Positions 35,461-43,524 of a DNA stretch of 58,126 bases are shown piece after piece. Position numbers and translations under genes: made by a program. Source of the stretch: Methylobacterium sp. (lineage in GTDB: Bacteria; Pseudomonadota; Alphaproteobacteria; Rhizobiales; Beijerinckiaceae). Location: contig NZ_JAIETD010000004.1 of NCBI RefSeq assembly GCF_019745455.1, positions 1 through 58,126 on the forward strand, in the 5' to 3' direction. How positions within the stretch are numbered: the stretch's first letter is position 1; each line of letters starts with the position of its first letter. Below the pieces are notes generated by a model, which was given only the letters and a program-made list of their open reading frames with translations, was not told the DNA's origin and made no database searches.

Positions 35461-37218
35461 ATGAGACGAGCGGAGCCACGTCTACCGGTGATGCGCGCGC
35501 GGCCGATCCGGGATTGCCAGGCAGCGGCTGCGATCGTCCTTGCGGTCGCGCTCGTGCCTGCCGACGTCCTCGCCCAGGCGGCGACCGCCGATGCGCCGAC
35601 GAATGCGAACAGCGCGGCCAGCGCGTCGAGCGACAACGCCCTGCCGACGCTGCGTGCCGGAACCGCCCCGACTCCGCCGACCCCCGGGGGAGCTTCCGCC
35701 GGTGCAGCCTCCGCCGGCGAATCCCTCGATGGCGGGTCGAGCGGCGGCGCCGGACGATCCGCCTTCGCGCGCCCCGCAAGGCCCGGTGCGGGCCGCACCG
35801 GCGGTGCCACCAGCGGCATCAACAACCGGGCCCCGAGCAACCTGCTGCGCCAGCGGGCCGCCCCGCCCCGGCGTCCGGGATCGGCGACCGTCGGCATCAC
35901 CCGGCAGGTCACGCAGATTCCTCCGCCCGATTTGCGCCTATCGCCGGTGATCCAGAATCCCGTCGTCGGCGTGCCGCTGCCGACACCGCTCGCGGGGCCC
36001 ACCGGGCTTCCCCTCGCCGGCCTGTCGACGCCGGGCGCGGTGCTGAATGCCGCCCTGCGCCGGCCGCTCGTGGTGGACGACGCCTACGCGCCGATCGGTC
36101 TCAGGCTCGGGACCTTCACGGTGCTGCCGTCCCTGCAACAAAGCATCGGCTACGACACCAACCCGGAGCAGATCGTCAACCGTTCCGCCAAGGGCTCCGT
36201 CGCCCTTCGCACCGAGGGCGACCTGAACTTTCGCAGCAATTGGTCCGCCCACGAGCTCGCGGGCGAGATGCGGGGTGCGTATCTCAACTATCCCGACAAC
36301 CAGGACGCCAACCGCCCCAACGGGTCCGGCAACGTCCGCCTGCGTCTCGATGCCAACCGCGACACCCGCATCGATGTCGAGGGCCGTTTCCTGATCGACA
36401 CCCAGCGCGCCGGAAGCCCCGATCTGACCGCCGCCGTCGCCGGGCGGCCGATCATCGCCAGCTACGGCACCACGGTGGGCGTCACTGAGACCTTCAACCG
36501 GCTCCAGGTCTCATTGCGCGGCCTGATCGACCGCTCCGAGTTCGAGGATGCGCGGCTCACCAACGGGACGGTGCTCAGCCAGGCCGACCGCAACCTCAAC
36601 CAATACGGCCTGCGCCTGCGCGCGGCCTACGAGATCTCGCCGGTGATCTCGCCCTTCGTGGATGTTCTCGCCAACACACGCGTCTACGATCGGAGGATCG
36701 ATTCCAACGGCATCCGCCGCGACTCGGATGGCGTCACCCTCACGGCCGGCGCGGCCTTCGCCTTGACCCGGCTCCTGTCGGGCGAGATCGGCGCAGGCTT
36801 CGAGCACCGCACCTACAGCGATCCGACCCTGCGCGACCTGACCGCGCCGGTCGTGAACGCCTCCCTCATCTGGACAGCGAGCCCGCTCACCACGGTCCGC
36901 CTCACCGCTGCCACCGGCATCATCGAGACGAGCCTGCCGGGTTCGAGCGGCGTGCGAACGCAGGTCGGGACGCTGGAGGTCCAGCACGACCTCTTCCGCA
37001 ACCTCTCGCTCACGGTGGCAGGAAGCTATCTGACCAGCGACTACGACCGCCTCGCCATCAGCGAAAGCGGCTTCTCAACCACCGCCCGCCTCGACTATCG
37101 CTTCAACCGCTGGCTGACGATGCGCGGCAGCTACATCTATCAGCAGATCGACAGCTCAACGAGCGGCGCGAGCTTCAGCAGCAACACTTGGCTGCTCGGT
37201 TTGCGGGTGAATCCCTGA
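35461..37218 (+). CDS. Outer membrane beta-barrel protein, BBP2 porin-like
   Basis: 585 residues from the ATG at 35461. The frame is open back to 35350, and an ATG at 35491 is also possible. Signal peptide with AAAAIVLAVALVPADVLAQA, then a Pro/Gly/Ala-rich linker of about 100 residues. A beta-barrel of the putative porin 2 family follows (FTVLPSLQQSIGYDTNPEQIV onwards), with alternating strands to a C-terminal aromatic-polar strand. It would sit in the outer membrane, and similar proteins are linked to exopolysaccharide or surface export. No partner genes adjoin. Confidence 0.78.
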   Translation: MRRAEPRLPVMRARPIRDCQAAAAIVLAVALVPADVLAQAATADAPTNANSAASASSDNALPTLRAGTAPTPPTPGGASAGAASAGESLDGGSSGGAGRSAFARPARPGAGRTGGATSGINNRAPSNLLRQRAAPPRRPGSATVGITRQVTQIPPPDLRLSPVIQNPVVGVPLPTPLAGPTGLPLAGLSTPGAVLNAALRRPLVVDDAYAPIGLRLGTFTVLPSLQQSIGYDTNPEQIVNRSAKGSVALRTEGDLNFRSNWSAHELAGEMRGAYLNYPDNQDANRPNGSGNVRLRLDANRDTRIDVEGRFLIDTQRAGSPDLTAAVAGRPIIASYGTTVGVTETFNRLQVSLRGLIDRSEFEDARLTNGTVLSQADRNLNQYGLRLRAAYEISPVISPFVDVLANTRVYDRRIDSNGIRRDSDGVTLTAGAAFALTRLLSGEIGAGFEHRTYSDPTLRDLTAPVVNASLIWTASPLTTVRLTAATGIIETSLPGSSGVRTQVGTLEVQHDLFRNLSLTVAGSYLTSDYDRLAISESGFSTTARLDYRFNRWLTMRGSYIYQQIDSSTSGASFSSNTWLLGLRVNP

Positions 37219-37223
37219 GCGCG

Positions 37224-37793
37224 TTACCGGGCGAGGGTCAGCGACGCGCCTGATTTCGACAGGGCGCCGTCGAGACCGCCGCCACCCTGGCGAAGACGCG
37301 CCGTCACGGTGCCGCCGGGCTGATAGAGGTAGACCTCGCCGTCGCGGAAATCCCAGGCACTGACCTTGGCGAGATCCTTGTTCGGGCAAGCGCTGGCCGA
37401 GGCCTTGTAGAGATCGAGCGCCGGAGCGCTCGAGAGCGAGACCTTGCAGGTCCCGCCCGTCGCATCCTTGGCGTTCCAGCTTCCGACCACCGAGGACCGG
37501 CCGCTCGCCACGACTGGCGGCGGTGCCGGAGGAACGTAGATCGGCTCCGCTACGACCGGCGGCGGCGCCGCCGCGATCACCGGAATATCGCCTGGGGCGG
37601 CGCTGGCGCCTGGCGGCGGTGCTAGTGGTTCCGAGGTCACCGGTCCCGACGGAATTGCCGGCACGGCCGGCTCGAGGGCTGCTTGGGGTCCGACGCGGCC
37701 TCGCGTCTGTCCCTCGAAACGCTGCGAGGCGCAGGCAGAAAGGCTGGCGGCGAGCGCGAGGAGGGCGGCGGTCGTCAGAAGCGGACGCGACAT
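37224..37793 (-). CDS. AprI/Inh/Omp19-family protease inhibitor lipoprotein
   Basis: 189 residues from the ATG at 37793. The lipobox LSACASQ gives a lipidated Cys, followed by a Pro/Ala-rich linker. An Inh-type eight-stranded domain closes the protein (GSWNAKDATGGTCKVSLS and SACPNKDLAKVSAWDF), with two cysteines for a disulfide. Brucella Omp19 of this family inhibits host proteases. In a free-living plant associate it probably guards the periplasm or outer membrane from metalloproteases (inference). Convergent with the porin-like gene, five bases apart. Confidence 0.85.
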   Translation of the reverse strand: MSRPLLTTAALLALAASLSACASQRFEGQTRGRVGPQAALEPAVPAIPSGPVTSEPLAPPPGASAAPGDIPVIAAAPPPVVAEPIYVPPAPPPVVASGRSSVVGSWNAKDATGGTCKVSLSSAPALDLYKASASACPNKDLAKVSAWDFRDGEVYLYQPGGTVTARLRQGGGGLDGALSKSGASLTLAR

Positions 37794-37998
37794 CGAGGAG
37801 GTTCCGGGTGGGCGCGGCGGAGTTCGCGCTGCCTCACCGGCAATTGCGCTTGCCGCAAGGCAGGGGCGGCGGCGGCGGCTTCCAAACGCACCCGACATAA
37901 GCTTTTCGAACCGGGTGTTGCGCCTTGGCCGCACTCCGGGGGATGTGGCCTGGACGACACGGAGAGTGGAACTCACGACAAGGACCGAACGCCCCTCT

Positions 37999-38037
37999 TG
38001 TTACATCATCACAATGCGGTAGTGAAACATTGTAACA
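37999..38037. promoter_or_regulatory. Inverted repeat TGTTACA/TGTAACA, possible Zur-type operator
   Basis: A perfect 7-base inverted repeat, TGTTACA (37999-38005) and TGTAACA (38031-38037), lies 16 bases before the TonB receptor ATG, in an AT-rich patch unusual for this genome. Motifs of the type TGTTAnnnTAACA are common to Zur/Fur-family operators. The spacer of 25 bases is long, so two half-occupied sites or a different regulator are possible. Confidence 0.4.
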
Positions 38038-38052
38038 TGGCGGTGGTCGGAT

Positions 38053-40176
38053 ATGCGCAGCTCTCGTTCGGGTCGAAAATGGGGATGGGCGGTGCTGTCC
38101 GCGGCCGGTCTTGCGGACAACGCCCTCGCTCAGACAGCGGAAGCGACGCTGCCCGAACTGACGGTGAGTTCGCCGAGCCCGATCGTCAGACCTGCAAACA
38201 CAGGAACCGGCATCGGTGCGGGAATACTCCCGGTGGTGACGAACACCTTCTCGCCGGTGACGGTCGTCACGCGAGATCAGATCGCCCGTGAACAGCCCCG
38301 GACACTCGGCGATGCATTGTTCGATCGGCCGGGAATCTCGTCCTCGACCTATGCGCCGGGAGCAGCCTCCCGCCCGATCATCCGCGGCCTCGACAACGCC
38401 CGCGTGCGCATCCAGGAGAACGGGGTCGGCATCGGCGACGTCTCGGAGCTCGGCGAGGATCACGCCGTACCCGTCAACCCGCTCGTCTCCGACCGGATCG
38501 AGGTGATCCGGGGGCCCGCCACCCTGCGCTACGGCTCTCAGGCGATCGGCGGCGTGGTCTCGGCGGAGAACAACCGGGTCCCGACCTTCATTCCCCGAGG
38601 CGGCGTCTCGGGGCAGGTGACGACGGGCTATTCCAGCGTCGATGAGGGCCGTCTCGGCGCCGTGAGCGTCGATGCCGGTGGCGAGGGCATCGCCGTCCAC
38701 GCCGACGGCTTCAGGACGGCGACAGACAGCTACGCTACGCCGCTCGGCATCCAGCGCAACTCCGCGACGGAATCGCAGGGCGGCTCTGTCGGCATCTCGG
38801 CGATCGGGGACCGAGGCTTCCTCGGCGTGTCCTTCAGCCATTACGACGCGCTCTACCAGATCCCCGGCGGCGAGGCCGCCGAGAGCCGGACGCGGCTCGA
38901 TCCACGCCAGGACCGGGTGCTCGCCCGCGGCGAGTACCGTCCGCTTGGAGGGCCCTTCGAGGCGATCCGGTTCTGGGCCGGCGGCTCGGTCTACCGCCAC
39001 GACGAGCGGGGCATCGGCGAGGACGGCATCGACGGCATCCAGGCGACCTTCAAGAACCGGGAGGTGGAAGGCCGGATCGAGCTGCAGCATGTGCCCGTCT
39101 TCACGGCGCTCGGCACGCTGACCGGAGCGCTCGGCTTCCAGAGCGGGCGGCGGGTGCTCTCGACCCAAGGCGAAGCCTTCCTGCCGCCGACCGAGTCGCG
39201 CTCCGACGCGGTCTACCTGTTCGAGGAACTGGCCGTCAGCAATGGTCTGCGCTTCCAGGCGGCGGGCCGCATCGAAGGCACGCGCTCGAGCAGCACGGCA
39301 ACGCAATTCCCGGCCGACTACCTCCCCGTTCCCGGCGAGGACCCGCTGCAATACGGCCTGCGCCGCCGCTTCGCCCCGAAGAGCATCAGCCTCGGCGCGC
39401 TGCAGGACCTGCCCTACGGGTTCGTAGCGAGCCTCAACGGCTCCTATGTCGAGCGCGCGCCCACCGCCTACGAACTGTTTTCACAGGGACCGCACGACGC
39501 GACAGGCACCTTCGAGATCGGCGATCCGACCCTGCGGCTGGAGCGTGCAAGGACCGTCGAGGCGAGCCTGCGCCGGGCGATCGGGCCGCTGCGCCTCGAC
39601 GCGACGGGCTACTACACGCGCTACACGGGCTTCATCTACAAGCGTGAGACGGGCATCGGCTGCAACGACGACTTCGCCTCCTGCGGTGGCGGCGACGAAC
39701 TCCGGCAGATCGTCTACTCGCAGGCCAACGCGACGTTCTACGGCGCCGAGATCGCCGCCCAGCTCGACGTGCTGCCCGTCGGCGACGGCTTCGCGGGGTT
39801 TGAGGCGCAGTACGATTTCGTGCGCGCCCGCTTCGACGACGGCAGCGCCGTCCCGCGCATCCCACCCCATCGCGTCGGCGGCGGCGTCTTCCTGCGCGCC
39901 GACGGCTGGTTCGCGCGGGTGAATTTGCTCCACGCCTTCGCGCAGACGGACATCGCCCCCTTCCAGACCTTCACACCGGGCTGGGACGACCTGCGCGCAG
40001 AGGTGAGCTACACCAAGCCACTCGATCCCGGCATCTATGGCGCGAGCGAAATCACGGTCGGCTTGCAGGGCCGCAACCTTCTCGACGACCAGATCCGCAA
40101 CGCGGCCTCGTTCAAGAAGGACGAGATCCTGTTACCGGGGCGAAACCTGCGGCTGTTCGTGACGGCGCGGTTTTGA
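38053..40176 (+). CDS. TonB-dependent outer membrane receptor, ZnuD-like
   Basis: 707 residues. Signal peptide to about residue 27 (LADNALAQ). The plug domain (about 55-180) has VTVVTRDQIAREQPRTLGDAL, RPIIRGLDNARVRIQENGVG and DVSELGEDHAVPVNPLVSDRIEVIRGPATLRYGS, the last close to ZnuD zinc receptors, including the EDHA motif. A 22-strand barrel ends with aromatic Phe (LFVTARF). ZnuD takes up zinc, sometimes heme, with TonB energy. No His-rich loop is visible, so zinc specificity is not proven. An AT-rich inverted repeat upstream suggests metal control. Confidence 0.85.
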   Translation: MRSSRSGRKWGWAVLSAAGLADNALAQTAEATLPELTVSSPSPIVRPANTGTGIGAGILPVVTNTFSPVTVVTRDQIAREQPRTLGDALFDRPGISSSTYAPGAASRPIIRGLDNARVRIQENGVGIGDVSELGEDHAVPVNPLVSDRIEVIRGPATLRYGSQAIGGVVSAENNRVPTFIPRGGVSGQVTTGYSSVDEGRLGAVSVDAGGEGIAVHADGFRTATDSYATPLGIQRNSATESQGGSVGISAIGDRGFLGVSFSHYDALYQIPGGEAAESRTRLDPRQDRVLARGEYRPLGGPFEAIRFWAGGSVYRHDERGIGEDGIDGIQATFKNREVEGRIELQHVPVFTALGTLTGALGFQSGRRVLSTQGEAFLPPTESRSDAVYLFEELAVSNGLRFQAAGRIEGTRSSSTATQFPADYLPVPGEDPLQYGLRRRFAPKSISLGALQDLPYGFVASLNGSYVERAPTAYELFSQGPHDATGTFEIGDPTLRLERARTVEASLRRAIGPLRLDATGYYTRYTGFIYKRETGIGCNDDFASCGGGDELRQIVYSQANATFYGAEIAAQLDVLPVGDGFAGFEAQYDFVRARFDDGSAVPRIPPHRVGGGVFLRADGWFARVNLLHAFAQTDIAPFQTFTPGWDDLRAEVSYTKPLDPGIYGASEITVGLQGRNLLDDQIRNAASFKKDEILLPGRNLRLFVTARF

Positions 40177-40274
40177 GGCCATCAGCGAATAACCCGCATC
40201 GGCCGGACGAAGCGTGCTATGGAGGCGTCAAGCCCGCACGCCCATCGTGCACTGGGCCATCCCAAGAGGCCTCA

Positions 40275-40523
40275 GTGGCAAACGCGTTCAAGAGCGGTGC
40301 GTCGCAATCGCGAAGCACCAATGATTTCAACGAGCGGGCCAAGCAGCTCTCCGAGCGGCTCGGCGCGATCGAGAAGCCGGCACAGATGAAGCGCGGGAAT
40401 GCGCCTCGCCGCTCGTTCAAGTCCGGTCCCCGTCCGGAAGAAGCTTCAGTCCCCATTGAGGCTCCCGAGGCCGAGACGGAAAACGAGAACGAATCCGAGG
40501 ACAAGACCGAGACCGAAGCCTGA
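40275..40523 (+). CDS. Small hydrophilic hypothetical protein
   Basis: 82 residues from a GTG at 40275 with AAGAGG five bases upstream. It is basic in the middle and strongly acidic at the end (AETENENESEDKTETEA), with a short helix NDFNERAKQLSERLGAI. Probably largely disordered. No recognised family. It faces DUF6481 across a strong hairpin. Confidence 0.55.
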   Translation: MANAFKSGASQSRSTNDFNERAKQLSERLGAIEKPAQMKRGNAPRRSFKSGPRPEEASVPIEAPEAETENENESEDKTETEA

Positions 40524-40531
40524 ACATGAGT

Positions 40532-40557
40532 GAGGCGCGCCGTCTCCGGCGCGCCTC
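40532..40557. terminator. Strong hairpin between convergent genes
   Basis: GAGGCGCGCC (40532-40541) and GGCGCGCCTC (40548-40557) make a perfect 10-base stem with a 6-base loop, nine bases after the stop of one gene and 33 bases beyond the stop of the convergent gene. It probably limits read-through in both directions although T-tracts are absent. Confidence 0.6.
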
Positions 40558-40589
40558 GTGACGTCGATGCGAGGATGGGGTCGCGGCGC

Positions 40590-40964
40590 TCAGCGCCGCG
40601 CTTTGGCCTTGCGGGCGGCGTAGCGCGCGTCGCGTGCGGCCTTGCGGGCGATGAGCTCCGCAGCCTTCTGCTCGGCGGCGAGTCGAGCTTCTTCCTCTTC
40701 TCGCGCGATTTGGGCGGCGAGTTCCGCCTCCTCGCGTGCGCGCTTCTCTTCGGCAGCGGCCTTCTCGGCGGCGACCCGGGCGGCCTCGCGCTCGCGAGCG
40801 CGCTCCTCACGGGCTCGCGCGATGGCGGCGCGTGCCTCGGCCTTTGCGATCATCTCCGGGTCGTCCGCCGGTGGCCGGGACTTGAATTTTTCCAGCAGCA
40901 TCTGCTTGGCGCTGGCGGAGTTCTTTCTACGGTCGTCGAAATTCCGATAGTCGAAGGCGCCCAT
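40590..40964 (-). CDS. DUF6481 family coiled-coil protein
   Basis: 124 residues. The N-terminal MGAFDYRNFDDRRKNSASAKQ and KFKSRPPADDPEMIAK are the DUF6481 signature. The rest (45-124) is one long Ala/Glu/Arg-rich helix that should form a coiled coil. The function is unknown, and its charge would allow nucleic-acid contact. The 5' leader contains two adjacent small hairpins (CGCGG/CCGCG and CGCGTT/AACGCG, around 40989-41016), which may affect translation. Confidence 0.8.
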   Translation of the reverse strand: MGAFDYRNFDDRRKNSASAKQMLLEKFKSRPPADDPEMIAKAEARAAIARAREERAREREAARVAAEKAAAEEKRAREEAELAAQIAREEEEARLAAEQKAAELIARKAARDARYAARKAKARR

Positions 40965-41550
40965 ATGACCTTTCTCGTCTGGGAGGTTCGCGGCTCAAAA
41001 CCGCGTTTGCGAACGCGCGGCGCAGGGGCTGCGCTGTGGGAATCTTGATCGGGGAAGTGCGGGCGTACATGCCCTAATGCAGGAGCGAAATCAACGGACG
41101 GGGCAGCAATCGGGTTGCATGACCGGGGCGATCCCGAAACAGGATCGCTGCCATTTTGGCCGAGGGCTTTTCAAGTCGATCGCTTGCGGATGCGACACTC
41201 GTTCTGTGATGGAAATTTTGTCGACGAATAGCTTCGATTGCGGCGTCGGCGGACCCTCAACGAGAGAGATGGAAAGCCTCCGGTCGCGTGACAAGGCGTT
41301 CCGTCATCCCGAATTCTGCGATTGCAGCCGCAGGTCATTTCCCGTTTCCGTAGCCTCGGTCCCGAGACGGTGATTTGCCCCGGTGCAACCGAGAGGCTAC
41401 CCTCCTTCAACGATCAAGAAGGAACGTTGTGGGATACGAGGGGCGACGTCGTGAGGCGCCGGGTGGGGGGCGGATGACCGAAGTTACGAAGACCGCGCAG
41501 GGTCGGCGGGATGCCGCCCTTGCGCTGGCTGCGGGACGCCGTCGCTGCCC
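40965..41550. other. Gene-poor stretch between DUF6481 and tamA
   Basis: 586 bases without a convincing gene on either strand; the short open frames lack ribosome binding sites and protein-like composition. Base composition is less GC-rich than the flanks. It contains the leader hairpins of DUF6481 and a perfect hairpin GCGATCC/GGATCGC (41128-41134 and 41142-41148). A regulatory RNA or eroded gene is possible, but nothing more can be supported. Confidence 0.5.
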
Positions 41551-43524
41551 TTGATCAGGCTTGTGAGGTTTTCTCGTCTCGGAACGGCGCGCGTGCTGCT
41601 GTGCCTCGCGCTGGCATGGTCAGCCGCGTCTCCTGCCGCCGCCTTCGACCTCTTCGGTCTGTTCGGCTCCGAAGAGGCGCCGCCGGCGCCGAGCCGGGAC
41701 GCCCTGCCCTATTCGGTCAAGTTCCAGGGTGTCGAGGAGGATGACGTCCTCCAGGCCCTCAAGGACACGTCGTCGCTTCACCGCCTGAGACAGGAGGCGC
41801 CCCCCGACGGCGAGGGCGTGGTCCGAAGGGCCGAGGCAGACCTGCGGCGCCTCCCCGCCGTCCTTTCCGGCTATGGCTACTACCAGGGCCGGGTCACCAT
41901 CATCGTCGACGGCGTGACGCTCGGCGGCGAATCCTCGACAGCCGCGGCGTCCCGCACCGCCGAGGCAGCCCGCGGGCGAAGCCTCGTGCCGGTCAAGGTC
42001 GTCGTGGAGGCTGGCCCGCTCTACAGGCTGCGCTCGATCACGGTTCGCGATCCCCGCGGCGCCCCGATCGCCACGGAGGTGCTGCCCCGCCGCTTCACCG
42101 AAGTCGAGGAAGGGGTGCCCGCCCGCTCCGCCACGGTGCTGGCGAAGGAAGCCGGGATCGTCGACCGCTTCCGCGCCCTCGGGCATCCCTTCGTCAAGCC
42201 TGTCGGGCGCGATCCGGTCGTCGACGATGCCGCCCATGTGATGGACGTGACCATCACCGTCGATCCAGGCCCGATCGCAGGCCTCGGCGAAGTCGCCGTC
42301 AGGGGAACCAGCGGCATCGACCCGGCGGTGGTACGCTCCTTCATCTATGCCGAGCCCGGCGATCCCTACTCGCCCCAGGCGCTGGCCGACATCCGCAAGT
42401 CGGTCTCCCGCGTCGAGGGACTCGGCTCGGTGCGCGTTCGCGAGGGCGAGGCACTCGACGCCAACGGCAACCTTCCAATCTTCGTCGACGTGACCGAGCG
42501 CGACCGCAATCTCATCGGCGTCGCGGCCCGCTACTCCACTGTCGATGGCCCCGGAATCAGGGGCTACTACGCGAACCGCAACCTCTTCGGCGGCGGCGAG
42601 ACCCTGCGCATCGACGCGGACGTCTCCTATCTCGGCAACGACCTCTATGCGCGGCAGCGCAAGCTCGCCGGCATCGATTCGAACGGCCTTGGGAGCCGCC
42701 TCTCGGCGACCTTCGTGAAGCCGGCGCTCTGGGGTACGCGCAACGACCTCATCGCCAATCTCTTCGTCGGCCGCGAGGCGCAGCAGAGCTACGTCACCGA
42801 TGCGGTCGGCGGTACGATCGGCGTTCGGCACCGCTTCTCGGACACCTTCTTCGCGCAGGTCGGCATCGACGGTCAGGCGGGGCGCTCGCAGGATGCCCTC
42901 GGCAAGCTCGACTACCGCCTCGTCGGCATCCCGGTCTCGCTGGGCTACGATTCCACCGACAATCCGCTCGATCCGACCAAGGGCGTCAGGCTCACTGCCT
43001 CGGCGACGCCCTATGCGGGTTTCCTCGGCTCCGACCCCTCGATCTTCGTCGCGAAAGCCCAGGGCTCGACCTACTACGCCTTCGACGAGGCCGGTCGCTA
43101 CATCGTTGCCGGGCGCGTCGGTTTCGGTTCGATCTCGGGAGCGAACCTTGCGGAGGTGCCGCCGAACATCCGCTTCTTCGCGGGTGGCGGCGGCTCGGTG
43201 CGCGGCTTCGCCTACCGGACGCTCGGCCCACGCGGCCCGTTCAATCTGCCCGTCGGCGGCCTGAGCCTGCTCGAAGCGTCCATCGAGGGCCGCATCAAGG
43301 TCACCGACACCATCGGCATCGTGCCGTTCTTCGATGCCGGCACAGCCTTCTCGGGCAGCCTGCCGGATTTCAAAGAGCGCATCCGCTACGCGGCGGGCCT
43401 GGGCCTTCGCTACTATACCGGCATCGGCCCGATCCGCGTCGACGTCGCCTTCCCGCTCGACCGCATCAAGGGCAACAACGAGCGCCCGGTCACCCTCTAC
43501 ATCAGCTTGGGGCAGGCGTTCTGA
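41551..43524 (+). CDS. tamA: TamA-type outer membrane assembly factor (BamA/Omp85 family)
   Basis: 657 residues. Signal peptide (VLLCLALAWSAASPAAA), three POTRA domains (about 45-290), then a 16-strand surface-antigen barrel with the family RGF signature in GGGGSVRGFAYRTLGP and a final Phe. It works with TamB to insert outer-membrane proteins and move lipids. The start is TTG at 41551 (MIRLVRF); a GTG lies four codons later. No strong ribosome binding site is seen. The stop overlaps the tamB ATG by one base, so the pair is coupled. Confidence 0.92.
   Translation: MIRLVRFSRLGTARVLLCLALAWSAASPAAAFDLFGLFGSEEAPPAPSRDALPYSVKFQGVEEDDVLQALKDTSSLHRLRQEAPPDGEGVVRRAEADLRRLPAVLSGYGYYQGRVTIIVDGVTLGGESSTAAASRTAEAARGRSLVPVKVVVEAGPLYRLRSITVRDPRGAPIATEVLPRRFTEVEEGVPARSATVLAKEAGIVDRFRALGHPFVKPVGRDPVVDDAAHVMDVTITVDPGPIAGLGEVAVRGTSGIDPAVVRSFIYAEPGDPYSPQALADIRKSVSRVEGLGSVRVREGEALDANGNLPIFVDVTERDRNLIGVAARYSTVDGPGIRGYYANRNLFGGGETLRIDADVSYLGNDLYARQRKLAGIDSNGLGSRLSATFVKPALWGTRNDLIANLFVGREAQQSYVTDAVGGTIGVRHRFSDTFFAQVGIDGQAGRSQDALGKLDYRLVGIPVSLGYDSTDNPLDPTKGVRLTASATPYAGFLGSDPSIFVAKAQGSTYYAFDEAGRYIVAGRVGFGSISGANLAEVPPNIRFFAGGGGSVRGFAYRTLGPRGPFNLPVGGLSLLEASIEGRIKVTDTIGIVPFFDAGTAFSGSLPDFKERIRYAAGLGLRYYTGIGPIRVDVAFPLDRIKGNNERPVTLYISLGQAF

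Noticed and set aside
38053..40176. Lanthanide (LutH-like) receptor
   Set aside because: The organism type makes it tempting, but the EDHA-containing plug resembles ZnuD and no lanthanide uptake genes are nearby.
41077..41373. Small protein gene in the gap before tamA
   Set aside because: Weak start context and composition unlike a protein; treated as non-coding.
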